Source: Gordonibacter urolithinfaciens (GTDB taxonomy: Bacteria; Actinomycetota; Coriobacteriia; Coriobacteriales; Eggerthellaceae). From it: DNA of 64,000 nucleotides. The DNA lies in assembly GCF_900199375.1 (NCBI RefSeq), contig NZ_LT900217.1:2666001-2730000 (forward strand). The letters are read 5' to 3'. Below the pieces are notes generated by a model that saw nothing but the letters and a program-made list of their open reading frames with translations, had not been told where the DNA came from and did not search any database. This document shows, one piece after another, positions 7,894 to 17,426 of the stretch. Position numbers and translations under genes: made by a program. Every line of letters starts with the position of its first letter. Position 1 is the stretch's first letter.

Positions 7894-9639
7894 ATGAATT
7901 ATGTGACACCGGCAGGATTCCGCGACGTGCTCACGGACGAGGCGCAGCAGCGCGAGCGCATCACGCGCGCCGTGCAGGAGCGTTTCGCGGCGCGCGGGTA
8001 CCTGCCCATCGAGACGCCCACGCTCGAGGTCATGGACGTCATGCGGGCGGGTGGCCGTCTGGCCGGGTCCCCGTTTCGCTTCTTCGACGCGCGCGGCGAC
8101 CTTTTGGCCATGCGCCCCGACGTCACCTTGCAGGTTGCGCGCATGACGGCAACGCGCCTGGCGGGCCAGCCGGGACCGTTCAGGTTCCGCTACCTGCAGC
8201 GCGTGTTCCGCGAGGCCGAGGCGGAGATGCAGGCGAAGGCGCGCGAGCTCACGCAGATGGGCATCGAGTGCATCGGGGAGGAGGGCCCCGAGGCCGACGC
8301 CGAGGTCGTGGGACTGCTCGCCGAGGCGCTCGACGTGGCGGGCGCGCGCGGCTACACGCTGGCGCTGGCCACGGTGGGCGTGCTGCGGGCGCTGCTCGAG
8401 GCGAGCGGGGCGCCCGCATGGTGGAAGGAGCAGGTGCTCGACGCCTACCATGCGTCGAACTTCGTGGAGCTCGACCGCCTGACGGCGCCTGCGGGCGCCG
8501 GTCCCGCTCCGGATGCGGAACCGGGTGCGCGCGCTTCGGTGCCGCCTGTGTTCGCGGCCGCCATCCGCGCGCTGCCGCGCATCCGCGGCGGGCGCGCGGC
8601 CATCGACGAGGTGCGCGCGCTCGTGGCGCCGCTCGGCTGCGAGGACGGCCTCGACGCGTTCGCCCGCACGTACGACCTGCTGGAGGAGGCGGGCCTGGGC
8701 GAGCGCATCCTCGTGGACTTCTCGGTCATGAGCTCGTTCGACTACTACACGGGCCTCGTGTTCGAGGCGTACGCCCCGGGGCTCGGCACCCCGCTCGGCA
8801 GCGGCGGCCGCTACGACAACATGATAGCCGCCTACGGCGAGAGCCGCCCCGCCGCCGGCTTCGCGTTCTTCTTGGAACAAGCCATGGCTGCCGCCGCCCC
8901 GGTTCCGGCGGGCTGCGAGAACGCGCCCAGCGTACCTGCGGCTCCCAACCCCTGCCCGCTGCGCATCGCGGTGCCCAAAGGCTCGCTCAACGGCGACACC
9001 ATCGCGGCGCTCGCCGCGGCGGGGCTCGACGTCGCGGGGCTCGCGAACCCCGGCCGCCAGCTCATCATCAAGAACCCGGGCGTGGAGTACGTCATCGTGC
9101 GGCCCACCGACGCGCCCACGTTCGTGGCGCTGGGTGCGGCGGACTGCGGCATCTGCGGCAAGGACTCGCTCCTGGAAGCCGATTCGGACGTCGTGGAGTT
9201 GGTGGACCTGGCATTCGGCGCATGCCGCTTCGTGGTGGCCGAGCCGGCCGCCGCGGCGGGAGCGGCCGACGAGCGCTACCGCGAGCTCGGTTCCATCCGC
9301 GTGGCCACGAAGTACCCCGGCATCACGGCCGCCCACTTCGCCCGCCAGGGCAGGGAGGTGGAGATCGTGAAGCTGCACGGCAACATCGAACTGGCGCCGC
9401 TCACCGGCATGGCCGAGCGCATCGTGGACATAACGGCCACCGGTACCACGCTCGCCGAGAACGACCTCGTGGTGGTTGAAGAGGTGCTGTCATCGACTGC
9501 TCGGTTCTTCGCGAACGCATGCGCGTTCCGCACCGATGAGCGTATCGTACAATTGACCCAGGCGCTCGCGCAGGCCGTCCAGGCCGCCCCGCAGGCGCAG
9601 GACGACCCTGCGCCGCAGGCGCCGACGAAGCAAGGATAA
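7894..9639 (+). CDS. hisZ-hisG: Fused ATP phosphoribosyltransferase: HisZ regulatory half and HisG catalytic half
   Basis: A 581-residue protein that carries both halves of the first histidine enzyme, ATP + PRPP to phosphoribosyl-ATP. The N-terminal ~350 residues are HisZ, a class II histidyl-tRNA-synthetase-like regulatory domain (DVTLQVARM, and GGRYDNMIAAYG near residue 308). From about residue 354 (CPLRIAVPKGSL) comes a short-form HisG with GADKxx-type CGICGKDSLLE, KLHGNIELAPL and DITATGTTLAEN. Short HisG lacks the C-terminal ACT domain and normally needs HisZ as a separate protein; here they are covalently joined. Starts at ATG with GAGGGAAAGAAG upstream. First gene of the operon; hisD follows after 11 bases. 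Confidence 0.93.
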   Translation: MNYVTPAGFRDVLTDEAQQRERITRAVQERFAARGYLPIETPTLEVMDVMRAGGRLAGSPFRFFDARGDLLAMRPDVTLQVARMTATRLAGQPGPFRFRYLQRVFREAEAEMQAKARELTQMGIECIGEEGPEADAEVVGLLAEALDVAGARGYTLALATVGVLRALLEASGAPAWWKEQVLDAYHASNFVELDRLTAPAGAGPAPDAEPGARASVPPVFAAAIRALPRIRGGRAAIDEVRALVAPLGCEDGLDAFARTYDLLEEAGLGERILVDFSVMSSFDYYTGLVFEAYAPGLGTPLGSGGRYDNMIAAYGESRPAAGFAFFLEQAMAAAAPVPAGCENAPSVPAAPNPCPLRIAVPKGSLNGDTIAALAAAGLDVAGLANPGRQLIIKNPGVEYVIVRPTDAPTFVALGAADCGICGKDSLLEADSDVVELVDLAFGACRFVVAEPAAAAGAADERYRELGSIRVATKYPGITAAHFARQGREVEIVKLHGNIELAPLTGMAERIVDITATGTTLAENDLVVVEEVLSSTARFFANACAFRTDERIVQLTQALAQAVQAAPQAQDDPAPQAPTKQG

Positions 9640-9650
9640 GGAGCAGCCCC

Positions 9651-11021
9651 ATGCGTCGTGTGATACTCGAACCCGGCGAGGTTTTCTCGAACAAGCACCT
9701 CAAGCGCACCGGCGCGTTCAACGCCGCCGCGCTCACGGCGGCCACCGCCATCATCGAGGACGTGCGCGAGCGGGGCGACGCCGCCCTGCGCGACTACACG
9801 GAGCGCTTCGACGGCGTGCGCCTGGAGGATTTCCGCGTGCCGCAGCTGGCCGTCGACGAGGCCGCAGCCTACGTGGACGACGACACGGCGCGCGCGCTGC
9901 GCCAGGCCGCAAGCCAGATCCGCGACTTTCACGAGCGCCAGCGCCAGCAGAGCTGGTTCACCGTGCGCGAGGACGGCGCGCTCGTGGGCTCGAAGGTGGA
10001 GCCGCTGGAATCCGTGGGCATCTACGTGCCGGGCGGACGCGCGCTCTACCCCTCCACCGTGCTCATGAACGCCCTGCCCGCCGCCGTGGCCGGCGTGCCG
10101 CGCATCGTGTGCGTGACGCCGCCCGCGAAGTCGGGCAAGCTCGACCCGGCCATCCTCTACGCCTGCCGCCTGGCGGGCGTCACGGAGATCTACGCGGTGG
10201 GCGGCGCGCAGGCCGTGGCCGCGCTCGCGTACGGCACGGAGTCCATCGAGCCGGTGGCGAAGATCACCGGCCCCGGCAACGCCTACGTGGCGGCAGCGAA
10301 GAAGGTCGTGTCGGGCGATGTCGGGATAGACATGATCGCGGGCCCGTCCGAGGTGTGCGTGGTGGCCGATGCCACGGCCGACCCGGCGCTCGTGGCCATC
10401 GACCTCATGGCCCAGGCCGAGCACGACCCGTTGGCCGCATGCTACCTGGTGACGTTCGACGAGGCCTACGCCGACGAGGTGGAGCGCGCCGTGGAGCGCC
10501 ACCTGGAATCGTCCACGCGTGCCGAGATCACCGCGGCGTCGCTGGCCGACCAGGGGCTCGTCGTGGTGTGCCGCGACATCCCGCAGGCGCTCGCGGCCGT
10601 GAACGTCATCGCGCCGGAGCACCTGGAGCTGCATCTCGACCACGCCTTCGACCTTCTGGGCGCCATCCGCAACGCGGGCGCCATCTTCCTGGGCGCGTGG
10701 ACGCCCGAGGCCGTGGGCGACTACGTGGCCGGGCCGAACCACACGCTGCCCACCGGCGGCACGGCCCGCTATGCCTCTCCGCTCTCGGTGGACGAGTTCG
10801 TGAAGAAGTCGAGCGTCATCCAGTACTCGCCGGCCGCGCTCGCCCGCGACGCCGACGCCGTCACCACCATCGCGCGCCACGAGGGCCTGTGGGCCCACGC
10901 CATGAGCGTGGAGATGCGCCAGAACCTGCTGCGCACGGGCAACGTGTTCGGCGAGGAGGGCGGCCCCATGGGCGCGGCCTCGGGTGCCGGCGCCGTGGGA
11001 AGCGGGGGCGCCGATGCGTAG
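9651..11021 (+). CDS. hisD: Histidinol dehydrogenase
   Basis: A 456-residue cytoplasmic zinc enzyme that oxidises L-histidinol to L-histidine with two NAD+, the last step of the pathway. Family-typical segments are GIYVPGGRALYPSTVLMNALPA near residue 124, TEIYAVGGAQAVAALAYGTE, GPGNAYVAAAKK and the GPSEVCVVAD region; zinc-site AEHDP and GPNHTLPTGGTAR are present. Length is a little over the usual 430 because of a short glycine/alanine-rich tail. GGATAAGGAG precedes the ATG. Its stop overlaps the hisC start codon region by eight bases, which implies translational coupling. Confidence 0.95.
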   Translation: MRRVILEPGEVFSNKHLKRTGAFNAAALTAATAIIEDVRERGDAALRDYTERFDGVRLEDFRVPQLAVDEAAAYVDDDTARALRQAASQIRDFHERQRQQSWFTVREDGALVGSKVEPLESVGIYVPGGRALYPSTVLMNALPAAVAGVPRIVCVTPPAKSGKLDPAILYACRLAGVTEIYAVGGAQAVAALAYGTESIEPVAKITGPGNAYVAAAKKVVSGDVGIDMIAGPSEVCVVADATADPALVAIDLMAQAEHDPLAACYLVTFDEAYADEVERAVERHLESSTRAEITAASLADQGLVVVCRDIPQALAAVNVIAPEHLELHLDHAFDLLGAIRNAGAIFLGAWTPEAVGDYVAGPNHTLPTGGTARYASPLSVDEFVKKSSVIQYSPAALARDADAVTTIARHEGLWAHAMSVEMRQNLLRTGNVFGEEGGPMGAASGAGAVGSGGADA

Positions 11022-12105
11022 CGTGTGCTGCTCGGCCCCGCAGCTCGCAGGGCTCGAGCCCTACGATCCGAAGTACCTGCCCGCCGAGGCCGTCCTCTCG
11101 GCGAACGAGAACCCGCATGACGTGGAGCAGGAGGTGCGCCACGAGATCATGCGCGAGGTGAAGCGCGTGGCCCTGAACCGCTATCCGGACCCGTTGGCCA
11201 ACGACCTGCGCGACATGATCGCCGAGGCGAACGGGCTCGACCGCGACCAGGTGCTCGTGGGCAACGGCGGCGACGAGCTGCTGTTCAACCTGGCGCTCGC
11301 GTGGGGAGGTCCGGGGCGCACGTTCCTCAACCTGCCGCCCACGTTCTCGGTGTACGACGCCAACGCGCGCCTCACGAACACGACGGTGGCGAACGTGCCG
11401 CGGCGCGCCGACTTCTCCATCGACGAGGAGGCCGTGCTCGCGCGCGTCGCCGAGGGCGGCATCGATTATCTCGTGGTCACGAGCCCGAACAACCCCACGG
11501 GCGAGCTGGCAAGCGAAACGTTCGTCTGCCGGCTGCTCGACGCCACCGACGCGCTCGTCATGGTGGACGAGGCGTACTTCGAGTTCTCGCGCCAGACGAT
11601 GCGCCCCTACCTGGCACAGCACAAGAACCTCGTGATCCTGCGCACGTTCTCGAAGGCGTTCTCCCTGGCCGGCGTGCGCATGGGCTACCTTCTGGGCGAT
11701 GCCGAGGTCATCCGCGAGTTCGTGAAGGTGCGCCAGCCGTATTCGGTGGACGCCGTGTCGCAGGCCATCGCGCGCGTCGTGTACGCGAACCGTGCGAAGT
11801 TCGAGCCGGGCATCCGCGCCATCATCGAGGAGCGCGCCCGCGTCGTCGACGGACTCAAGCGCATACCCGGCGTGAAGCCGTACCCGTCGGACGCGAACTA
11901 CGTGCTGTTCCGCCTGGAGAACGCCGGCACTGTTTGGGAGATGCTCTACGGCCGCGGCGTGCTCGTACGCGATTTCTCGCGTGCGCCGGGCCTCGAGGAC
12001 TGCCTGCGCGTGAGCATCGGCTCGCCCGGGGAGAACGACGCGTTTTTGCGCGCCCTGCGCGATGCCGTGATGGGGAAGTGCGACTTGAGGGTTCCTTCGG
12101 CCTGA
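11014..12105 (+). CDS. hisC: Histidinol-phosphate aminotransferase
   Basis: A 363-residue PLP enzyme of fold type I converting imidazole-acetol phosphate and glutamate to histidinol phosphate. The ATG at 11014 was chosen because it overlaps the hisD stop and has GCGGGGGCG just upstream; an in-frame ATG at 10984 exists but would add ten residues of no family similarity. Visible motifs are SANENP, the PNNPTGE loop, VDEAYFEF, and the PLP lysine in FSKAFSLAGVRMGY. Length and motif order are typical. The gap to hisB is 35 bases. Confidence 0.94.
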   Translation: MRSVCCSAPQLAGLEPYDPKYLPAEAVLSANENPHDVEQEVRHEIMREVKRVALNRYPDPLANDLRDMIAEANGLDRDQVLVGNGGDELLFNLALAWGGPGRTFLNLPPTFSVYDANARLTNTTVANVPRRADFSIDEEAVLARVAEGGIDYLVVTSPNNPTGELASETFVCRLLDATDALVMVDEAYFEFSRQTMRPYLAQHKNLVILRTFSKAFSLAGVRMGYLLGDAEVIREFVKVRQPYSVDAVSQAIARVVYANRAKFEPGIRAIIEERARVVDGLKRIPGVKPYPSDANYVLFRLENAGTVWEMLYGRGVLVRDFSRAPGLEDCLRVSIGSPGENDAFLRALRDAVMGKCDLRVPSA

Positions 12106-12140
12106 CGGCTGGACCAGCGAGCTTAGAGAAAGAGACGAAC

Positions 12141-12734
12141 ATGAACCAACGAACCGCCACCGTCGAGCGCACGACGAACGAGACGGACATCCGCATCGTC
12201 GTGAACCTCGACGGCACGGGCGCCGTCGACGTCGAGACGGGCGTTCCGTTCTTCGACCACATGCTCACGGCGTTCGGGCGGCACAGCCTGATAGACCTGG
12301 CCGTGCGCGCGAAGGGCGACATCGAGGTGGACGCGCACCACACGGTTGAGGACGCGGGCATCGTGCTGGGCCAGGCCGTCGACCGCGCGCTCGGCGACAA
12401 GCGCGGGATCGCGCGGTTCGGCTCGCTCGCGCTGCCGATGGACGAGGCGCTCGTGCTGGCGGCCGTGGACCTCTCCGGCCGCGGCCAGCTGCATTGGGCC
12501 GTGGACGTGCCGTGCGTCATGCTGGGCTCGTTCGATGCGTCGCTCGCCAAGGAGTTCTTCATCGCCTTCGCGGCGAACGCGGGTCTCACGCTGCACGTGC
12601 GCAGCCTGGCGGGCGAGAACGCGCACCATCTGGTGGAGGCGTCGTTCAAGGCCGCCGCGCGCGCGTTGCGCCAGGCTGTCGAGCGCGACCCGCGCATCGG
12701 CGACGCGCTGCCTTCCACGAAGGGCGCGTTGTGA
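12141..12734 (+). CDS. hisB: Imidazoleglycerol-phosphate dehydratase
   Basis: A 197-residue manganese-dependent dehydratase that makes imidazole-acetol phosphate. The two metal-binding repeats are seen as DAHHTVEDAG (near residue 69) and HHLVEASFKA (near 165), together with TGVPFFDHML. It is the monofunctional form without the histidinol-phosphatase domain of enterobacterial HisB, so that activity must come from another gene. Start ATG with an AGAGAAAGAGA upstream region. Its stop overlaps the hisH GTG start (GTGA). Confidence 0.95.
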   Translation: MNQRTATVERTTNETDIRIVVNLDGTGAVDVETGVPFFDHMLTAFGRHSLIDLAVRAKGDIEVDAHHTVEDAGIVLGQAVDRALGDKRGIARFGSLALPMDEALVLAAVDLSGRGQLHWAVDVPCVMLGSFDASLAKEFFIAFAANAGLTLHVRSLAGENAHHLVEASFKAAARALRQAVERDPRIGDALPSTKGAL

Positions 12735-13450
12735 CGGCCCCGCGCATCGCGGTCGTCGACTACCGCAAGGGCAACCTGAAGAGCGTCGAGCGCGGCATCG
12801 ACGCGGCGGGCGGCGACGCGTTCATCGCGTCCGACCCCGCGGCCATCGTCCGCGCCGACGCCGTCGTGCTGCCGGGCGTGGGCGCGTTCGCCGACGCGGC
12901 CGCCACGATGGAGGAGCTCGGGCAGATCGGCGCCATCCGCGAGCGCATCGCCGCCGGCGCGCCCTTCCTCGGCATCTGCTTGGGGATGCACCTCATGTTC
13001 GAGGAGGGCGTCGAGGGCGCCCCGCAGGAGGACGACGAGGCCTCCACCCACAACGCCCGCGGCCTCGCCGTGCTGCCCGGCGTTGTGGCGAAGATGCCCA
13101 AGCAGGACGAGCAAGGCCTCTCCTACAAGGTACCCCATGTGGGTTGGAACACGGTGCACTTGCGATGCACGCAGCAGACGGACTGGGCGTTGCCCCGCCC
13201 GTCTGCGGACGGTTCCGAAACCTGCCCCTTGTTCGACGGAATACCGACGGGCACCTACTTCTACTTCACGCACGGCTTCGTGGCGCCGTCGGGCCCGTTC
13301 GTCGTCGGGGAGACGACGCACAGCGTGACGTTCCCGAGCGCCGTCCAGTACGGCGACGTCGCGTTCGGCGTGCAGTTCCATCCCGAGAAGAGCTCGGACG
13401 CCGGCGCGCGTCTGCTGCGCAACTTCGTGTCCATCGTGAAAGGGGCGTGA
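12731..13450 (+). CDS. hisH: Imidazole glycerol phosphate synthase, glutaminase subunit
   Basis: A 239-residue class I glutamine amidotransferase that supplies ammonia to HisF. The nucleophilic cysteine is in [11 protein letters not shown] and the His/Glu pair in VQFHPEKS. The GTG at 12731 was chosen because it overlaps the hisB stop and starts directly before [13 protein letters not shown]. There is an insertion of about 25 residues ([20 protein letters not shown] and, later, [18 protein letters not shown]) compared with ~200-residue relatives. Stop overlaps the hisA start by GTGA. Confidence 0.94.
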   Translation: MTAPRIAVVDYRKGNLKSVERGIDAAGGDAFIASDPAAIVRADAVVLPGVGAFADAAATMEELGQIGAIRERIAAGAPFLGICLGMHLMFEEGVEGAPQEDDEASTHNARGLAVLPGVVAKMPKQDEQGLSYKVPHVGWNTVHLRCTQQTDWALPRPSADGSETCPLFDGIPTGTYFYFTHGFVAPSGPFVVGETTHSVTFPSAVQYGDVAFGVQFHPEKSSDAGARLLRNFVSIVKGA

Positions 13451-14237
13451 GCGCCGTGTACCTGCTTCCGGCCATCGACATCCTGGGCGGCAAGGCCGTC
13501 CGCCTCGCCAAGGGCGATTACGACCGCGTGACCGTGTACCACGACGACCCCGCCGCCCAGGCGCAGCTGTTCGAGGAGCAGGGCGCGACGTGGCTGCACG
13601 TGGTGGACCTCGACGGTGCGCGGTCGGGGAGCCCCGAGAACATCGCCATCATCGAGCGCATCATGCGCAAGACCCTGCTCAAGGTGGAGGTGGGCGGGGG
13701 CGTGCGCTCGCTCGACACCATCGCGCGCCTGGCCGACGCGGGCGTGTCGCGCGTGGTGCTGGGCACGTCGCTCGTGGCCGACCCCGCCTTCGCCGAGGAA
13801 GCCATCGCGCAGTACGGCAGGCTTCTTTGCGCGGGCATCGACGCGAAGGGCGGCGAGGTGGCCGTGGCCGGCTGGCGCGAGGGCGCGGGCGTGGCGGCCG
13901 AGGAGCTGGCGCGCGACGTGGCGGCGCTCGGCTTCAGACATCTTGTGTACACCGACATCGCGCGCGACGGCATGCAGACCGGCGTCGACCCGGCCGCCTA
14001 CGTGCGCATGGCCGAGGCGTTCGGCCATCCGGTGATCGCTTCGGGCGGCGTGGCCGGCGTGGACGACCTCGCGCGCCTGGGCGAGGTGGCCGGCTGCATC
14101 GAGGGGGTCATCGCAGGGCGCGCCGTGTACGAGGGCGCGCTGTCGGTGGCCGACGGCGTGCGCGCCTGCGCCGAGGCCACGCGCCGCGCCGAGGCCGCCG
14201 CCATCGCGTCCGACCCGTGCGGGATGGGAGGTGCGCG

Positions 14238-14244
<7 letters not shown>
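13447..14244 (+). CDS. hisA: ProFAR isomerase
   Basis: A 265-residue (beta-alpha)8 barrel that opens the ribose ring of ProFAR by an Amadori rearrangement. The paired catalytic aspartates are in [19 protein letters not shown] and [12 protein letters not shown]; the phosphate loops are GGGVRS and [13 protein letters not shown] at 13447 overlaps the hisH stop; a second GTG three codons on is possible. There is no PriA-specific feature I can point to, so a dual HisA/TrpF role as in some actinobacteria is open. Its stop lies inside the first codons of hisF. Confidence 0.93.
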
Positions 14245-15002
<758 letters not shown>

Positions 15003-15012
15003 CGCATTCCAC

Positions 15013-15041
15013 TTGAAATAAGAACAAGTGTTTGCTACACT
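15013..15041 (+). promoter_or_regulatory. Promoter directly after hisF, reading into yhcG
   Basis: TTGAAA (15013-15018), 17-bp spacer, TACACT (15036-15041): close to the vegetative consensus. It starts ten bases after the hisF stop and gives yhcG, and possibly hisI, their own transcript. Confidence 0.55.
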
Positions 15042-15144
15042 GCTTTTTGGTTGGCAAGCCGCCTAACCCAAGCCCGGCGTTCTGGCTGTGGCTCTCGGGA
15101 CAGCCTGCTGAATACTCGAATCAGGGGAAAGAGGAGGCTGCGCC

Positions 15145-16140
15145 ATGCTCGCCAACAACGATGACTACTTGAACGCTCTCGGTCGGATCAAGAGCGAGAT
15201 AGCAGAGGCGCAGAACCGCGCCGTCCAAAGCGCCAACGCGGAGGTGATCCGGCTGTATTGGCGCGTGGGGCGCTTGATAGACGAACGGTCTCTGTGGGGA
15301 AGCAAGTATCTTGAAAGCCTTTCGCAGGATATACGCACCGCGTTCCCGGGCATCAAGGGGTTTTCCGTGAGAAGCATGAAGTACATGGTCAAATTCGCGC
15401 GCGAAGTAGATGGCCAATTGTGCAGCAGCTGCTGCACAATTCCTTGGGGGCACATTATGTTTCTTCTCGACAAAACGGATCCGGGCACTGAGCGCGAGTG
15501 GTACGTGCAAGCAACCATCGAAAACGGGTGGAGTCGTGCGGTGCTGTCCCATCAGGTTGAAACCAAGCTGTACGAACGTCAGGCTCTGGCTGGAAAAGTG
15601 AGCAATTTCGAGCGGACGCTTCCGGCACCTGAAAGCGAGCTCGCCCAGCAGGCGCTCAAAGACCCCTACATCTTCGACTTCATCACGGCGAGGCAGGGGG
15701 CGGTCGAGCACGAGGTGGAAGACCGCATGATGGAGAACATCACCCGGCTCCTGCTCGAGCTCGGCACAGGGTTCGCATTCGTCGGGAGGCAGTACCACCT
15801 TTCGGTTGGAGAGCAGGACTTTTACATCGATCTGCTCTTTTACAACATCAGATTGCGGAGCTACGTGGTCGTGGAATTGAGGAACGCCGCGTTCAAACCC
15901 GAGTTCGCCGGCAAGCTGAACTTCTATCTCTCGGCGGTGGACGACCTGCTGCGCACCGAGCATGACAACCACAGCATCGGGCTTCTTCTGTGCAAGACGA
16001 AGGACAACGTGGTGGCCGAGTACGCGCTGCGCGACATCGGCAAGCCGATGGGCGTGAGCGAGTACCGGCTCGCCGAGGTGCTGCCGGAGGGGTTCGCCGA
16101 GTTGCTGCCGTCGACGGAGGATATCGAGAAGCGGATGTGA
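15145..16140 (+). CDS. YhcG/DUF1016 family PDDEXK-type protein, catalytic lysine replaced
   Basis: A 331-residue protein of the DUF1016/YhcG family: an N-terminal winged-helix-like DUF1016_N region (about residues 1-165, with the family motif IPWGH at 99-103 and ENGWSRAVL) and a C-terminal PDDEXK nuclease-like fold (about 170-325). The presumed active site reads D229 in FYIDLLFY and E244-x-R246 in [10 protein letters not shown]; relatives have E-x-K, so arginine replaces the lysine and activity is doubtful. Codons 91-99 are supplied by a 26-bp palindrome. The start ATG follows AAAGAGGAGG. The gene is less GC-rich than its neighbours and splits hisF from hisI, which suggests insertion. The role of the family (phage defence or DNA repair) is not settled. 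Confidence 0.85.
   Translation: MLANNDDYLNALGRIKSEIAEAQNRAVQSANAEVIRLYWRVGRLIDERSLWGSKYLESLSQDIRTAFPGIKGFSVRSMKYMVKFAREVDGQLCSSCCTIPWGHIMFLLDKTDPGTEREWYVQATIENGWSRAVLSHQVETKLYERQALAGKVSNFERTLPAPESELAQQALKDPYIFDFITARQGAVEHEVEDRMMENITRLLLELGTGFAFVGRQYHLSVGEQDFYIDLLFYNIRLRSYVVVELRNAAFKPEFAGKLNFYLSAVDDLLRTEHDNHSIGLLLCKTKDNVVAEYALRDIGKPMGVSEYRLAEVLPEGFAELLPSTEDIEKRM
15416..15441. repeat. 26-bp perfect palindrome inside yhcG
   Basis: AATTGTGCAGCAG followed directly by its exact reverse complement. It is read as QLCSSCCTI (residues 91-99), immediately before the conserved PWGH motif. A near-identical palindrome lies 731 bp downstream, just after the gene. Confidence 0.9.
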
Positions 16141-16147
16141 GAAGGCG

Positions 16148-16171
16148 ATTGTGCAACAGCTGTTGCACAAT
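16148..16171. repeat. 24-bp perfect palindrome between yhcG and hisI
   Basis: ATTGTGCAACAG followed by its exact reverse complement, starting eight bases after the yhcG stop and ending 22 bases before hisI. It differs from the copy inside yhcG only by one symmetric pair of changes, so both remain perfect palindromes. As RNA it would fold into a hairpin without a T-run. Confidence 0.9.
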
Positions 16172-16193
16172 TTGCGAGCGAGGAGAAAGAATC

Positions 16194-16511
16194 ATGGACG
16201 TCCCCGAACTGACTTACAACACCGACGGGCTGATCCCCTGCATCGTGCAGGACGCGGACACGCGCGAGGTACTCATGATGGCGTGGATGAACGAGGAGTC
16301 GCTCGCGCTCACGATGGAGTGCGGCGAGACGGTGTTCTGGAGCCGCAGCAGGCGTGAGCTGTGGCACAAGGGAGCTACCAGCGGAAACACCCAGAAGCTT
16401 GTGGAGCTGCGCTATGACTGCGACGCCGACACGCTGCTTGCGCTCGTTCGTCCGGCGGGTCCCGCCTGCCACACGGGGGAGAGGAGCTGCTTCTTTCGCA
16501 CGATGGGCTAG
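16194..16511 (+). CDS. hisI: Phosphoribosyl-AMP cyclohydrolase
   Basis: A 105-residue zinc enzyme that opens the purine ring of PR-AMP to ProFAR. Typical segments are [45 protein letters not shown], and the metal-binding DCDADTLL and [13 protein letters not shown]. It is the HisI-only form: there is no HisE domain, so phosphoribosyl-ATP pyrophosphatase must be encoded elsewhere. The ATG follows GAGGAGAAAGAA. It is parted from the main his operon by yhcG and the palindrome and may depend on read-through or the promoter at 15013. Confidence 0.95.
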   Translation: MDVPELTYNTDGLIPCIVQDADTREVLMMAWMNEESLALTMECGETVFWSRSRRELWHKGATSGNTQKLVELRYDCDADTLLALVRPAGPACHTGERSCFFRTMG

Positions 16512-16609
16512 GCCCGCCTCGCGCCGAGGGGCTTTCCCGCACCGCCTTGCTTGATGACGAAGCGTGCCCCAACCTCCATCGCAATTCCACGATATGCGGC
16601 CTGATGTGC

Positions 16610-16638
16610 TTGAACGATCGCGGATCATGCGCTAACAT
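16610..16638 (+). promoter_or_regulatory. Probable promoter of the fsa-rho-sppA-metRS unit
   Basis: TTGAAC (16610-16615), 17-bp spacer, TAACAT (16633-16638), about 125 bases before the fsa start. The rest of the hisI-fsa gap (16512-16763) shows nothing else I can name. Confidence 0.45.
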
Positions 16639-16763
16639 GATCGAAGTTCTGAATATCCCACCGTTGGAAAGCCATCTAACATCCAATATTCCACTTCAGG
16701 CATGCACGCGTGCGCTTGCGCGCGTTTCCAAGCAGATATACCCATAAGCATAAGGAGGACTAG

Positions 16764-17426
16764 GTGAAATTCTTTCTGGACACCGCCGATCTCGCGGAGA
16801 TCGAGGAGGCGGCCAGCTGGGGCGTGCTCGCGGGCGTGACCACGAACCCGACGCTCTACGCGCGCACGGGCGGCAAGCTCGCCGATTTCCACAACCACAT
16901 CAAGCGCATCTGCGAGATCGTGGACGGCCCCGTGTCCGCCGAGAGCGTGGCCATGACGCGCGACGAGATGATCCGCGACGGTCGCGAGCTCGCTGCGCTC
17001 GCCGACAACGTGGTGGTGAAGCTGCCCACGATGATCGAGGGCCTGGCCGCCACGAAGCAGCTGGCCGCCGAGGGCATCCCGGTGAACATGACGCTGTGCT
17101 TCACCGTGCCGCAGGCCATCATGGCCGCCCGCGCCGGCGCCCGCTACATCAGCCCGTTCGTGGGCCGCTTCGACGACATCTCCGAGAACGGCCTCGCGCA
17201 GCTCGAGGACGTGGTGGCCGCCGTGAACAACTACGACTTCGGCCACGATGTGGAGATCATCGCCGCGTCCGTGCGCAGTGCGAACCACGTGGCGCAGGCG
17301 GCCCTCATGGGCGCCGACATCGCCACCGTGCCCTTCGCCGCGCTCAAGAAGTGCGTGCAGCATCCGCTGACCGACCGAGGCCTCGAGGCGTTCCTCAAGG
17401 ACTGGGAGAAAGTGCAGAACGCATGA
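16764..17426 (+). CDS. Transaldolase / fructose-6-phosphate aldolase, small type
   Basis: A 220-residue TalC/FSA-type enzyme. It starts at GTG with a perfect AAGGAGG six bases upstream. The Schiff-base lysine lies in NVVVKLPTMIEGLAA (near residue 85), and FFLDTADLAEIEE and GVTTNPTLYARTG are typical of the family. Members act either as transaldolase in the pentose phosphate pathway or as fructose-6-phosphate aldolase; sequence alone does not decide. Its last codon overlaps the rho start by ATGA, so fsa and rho are one transcript. Confidence 0.92.
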   Translation: MKFFLDTADLAEIEEAASWGVLAGVTTNPTLYARTGGKLADFHNHIKRICEIVDGPVSAESVAMTRDEMIRDGRELAALADNVVVKLPTMIEGLAATKQLAAEGIPVNMTLCFTVPQAIMAARAGARYISPFVGRFDDISENGLAQLEDVVAAVNNYDFGHDVEIIAASVRSANHVAQAALMGADIATVPFAALKKCVQHPLTDRGLEAFLKDWEKVQNA

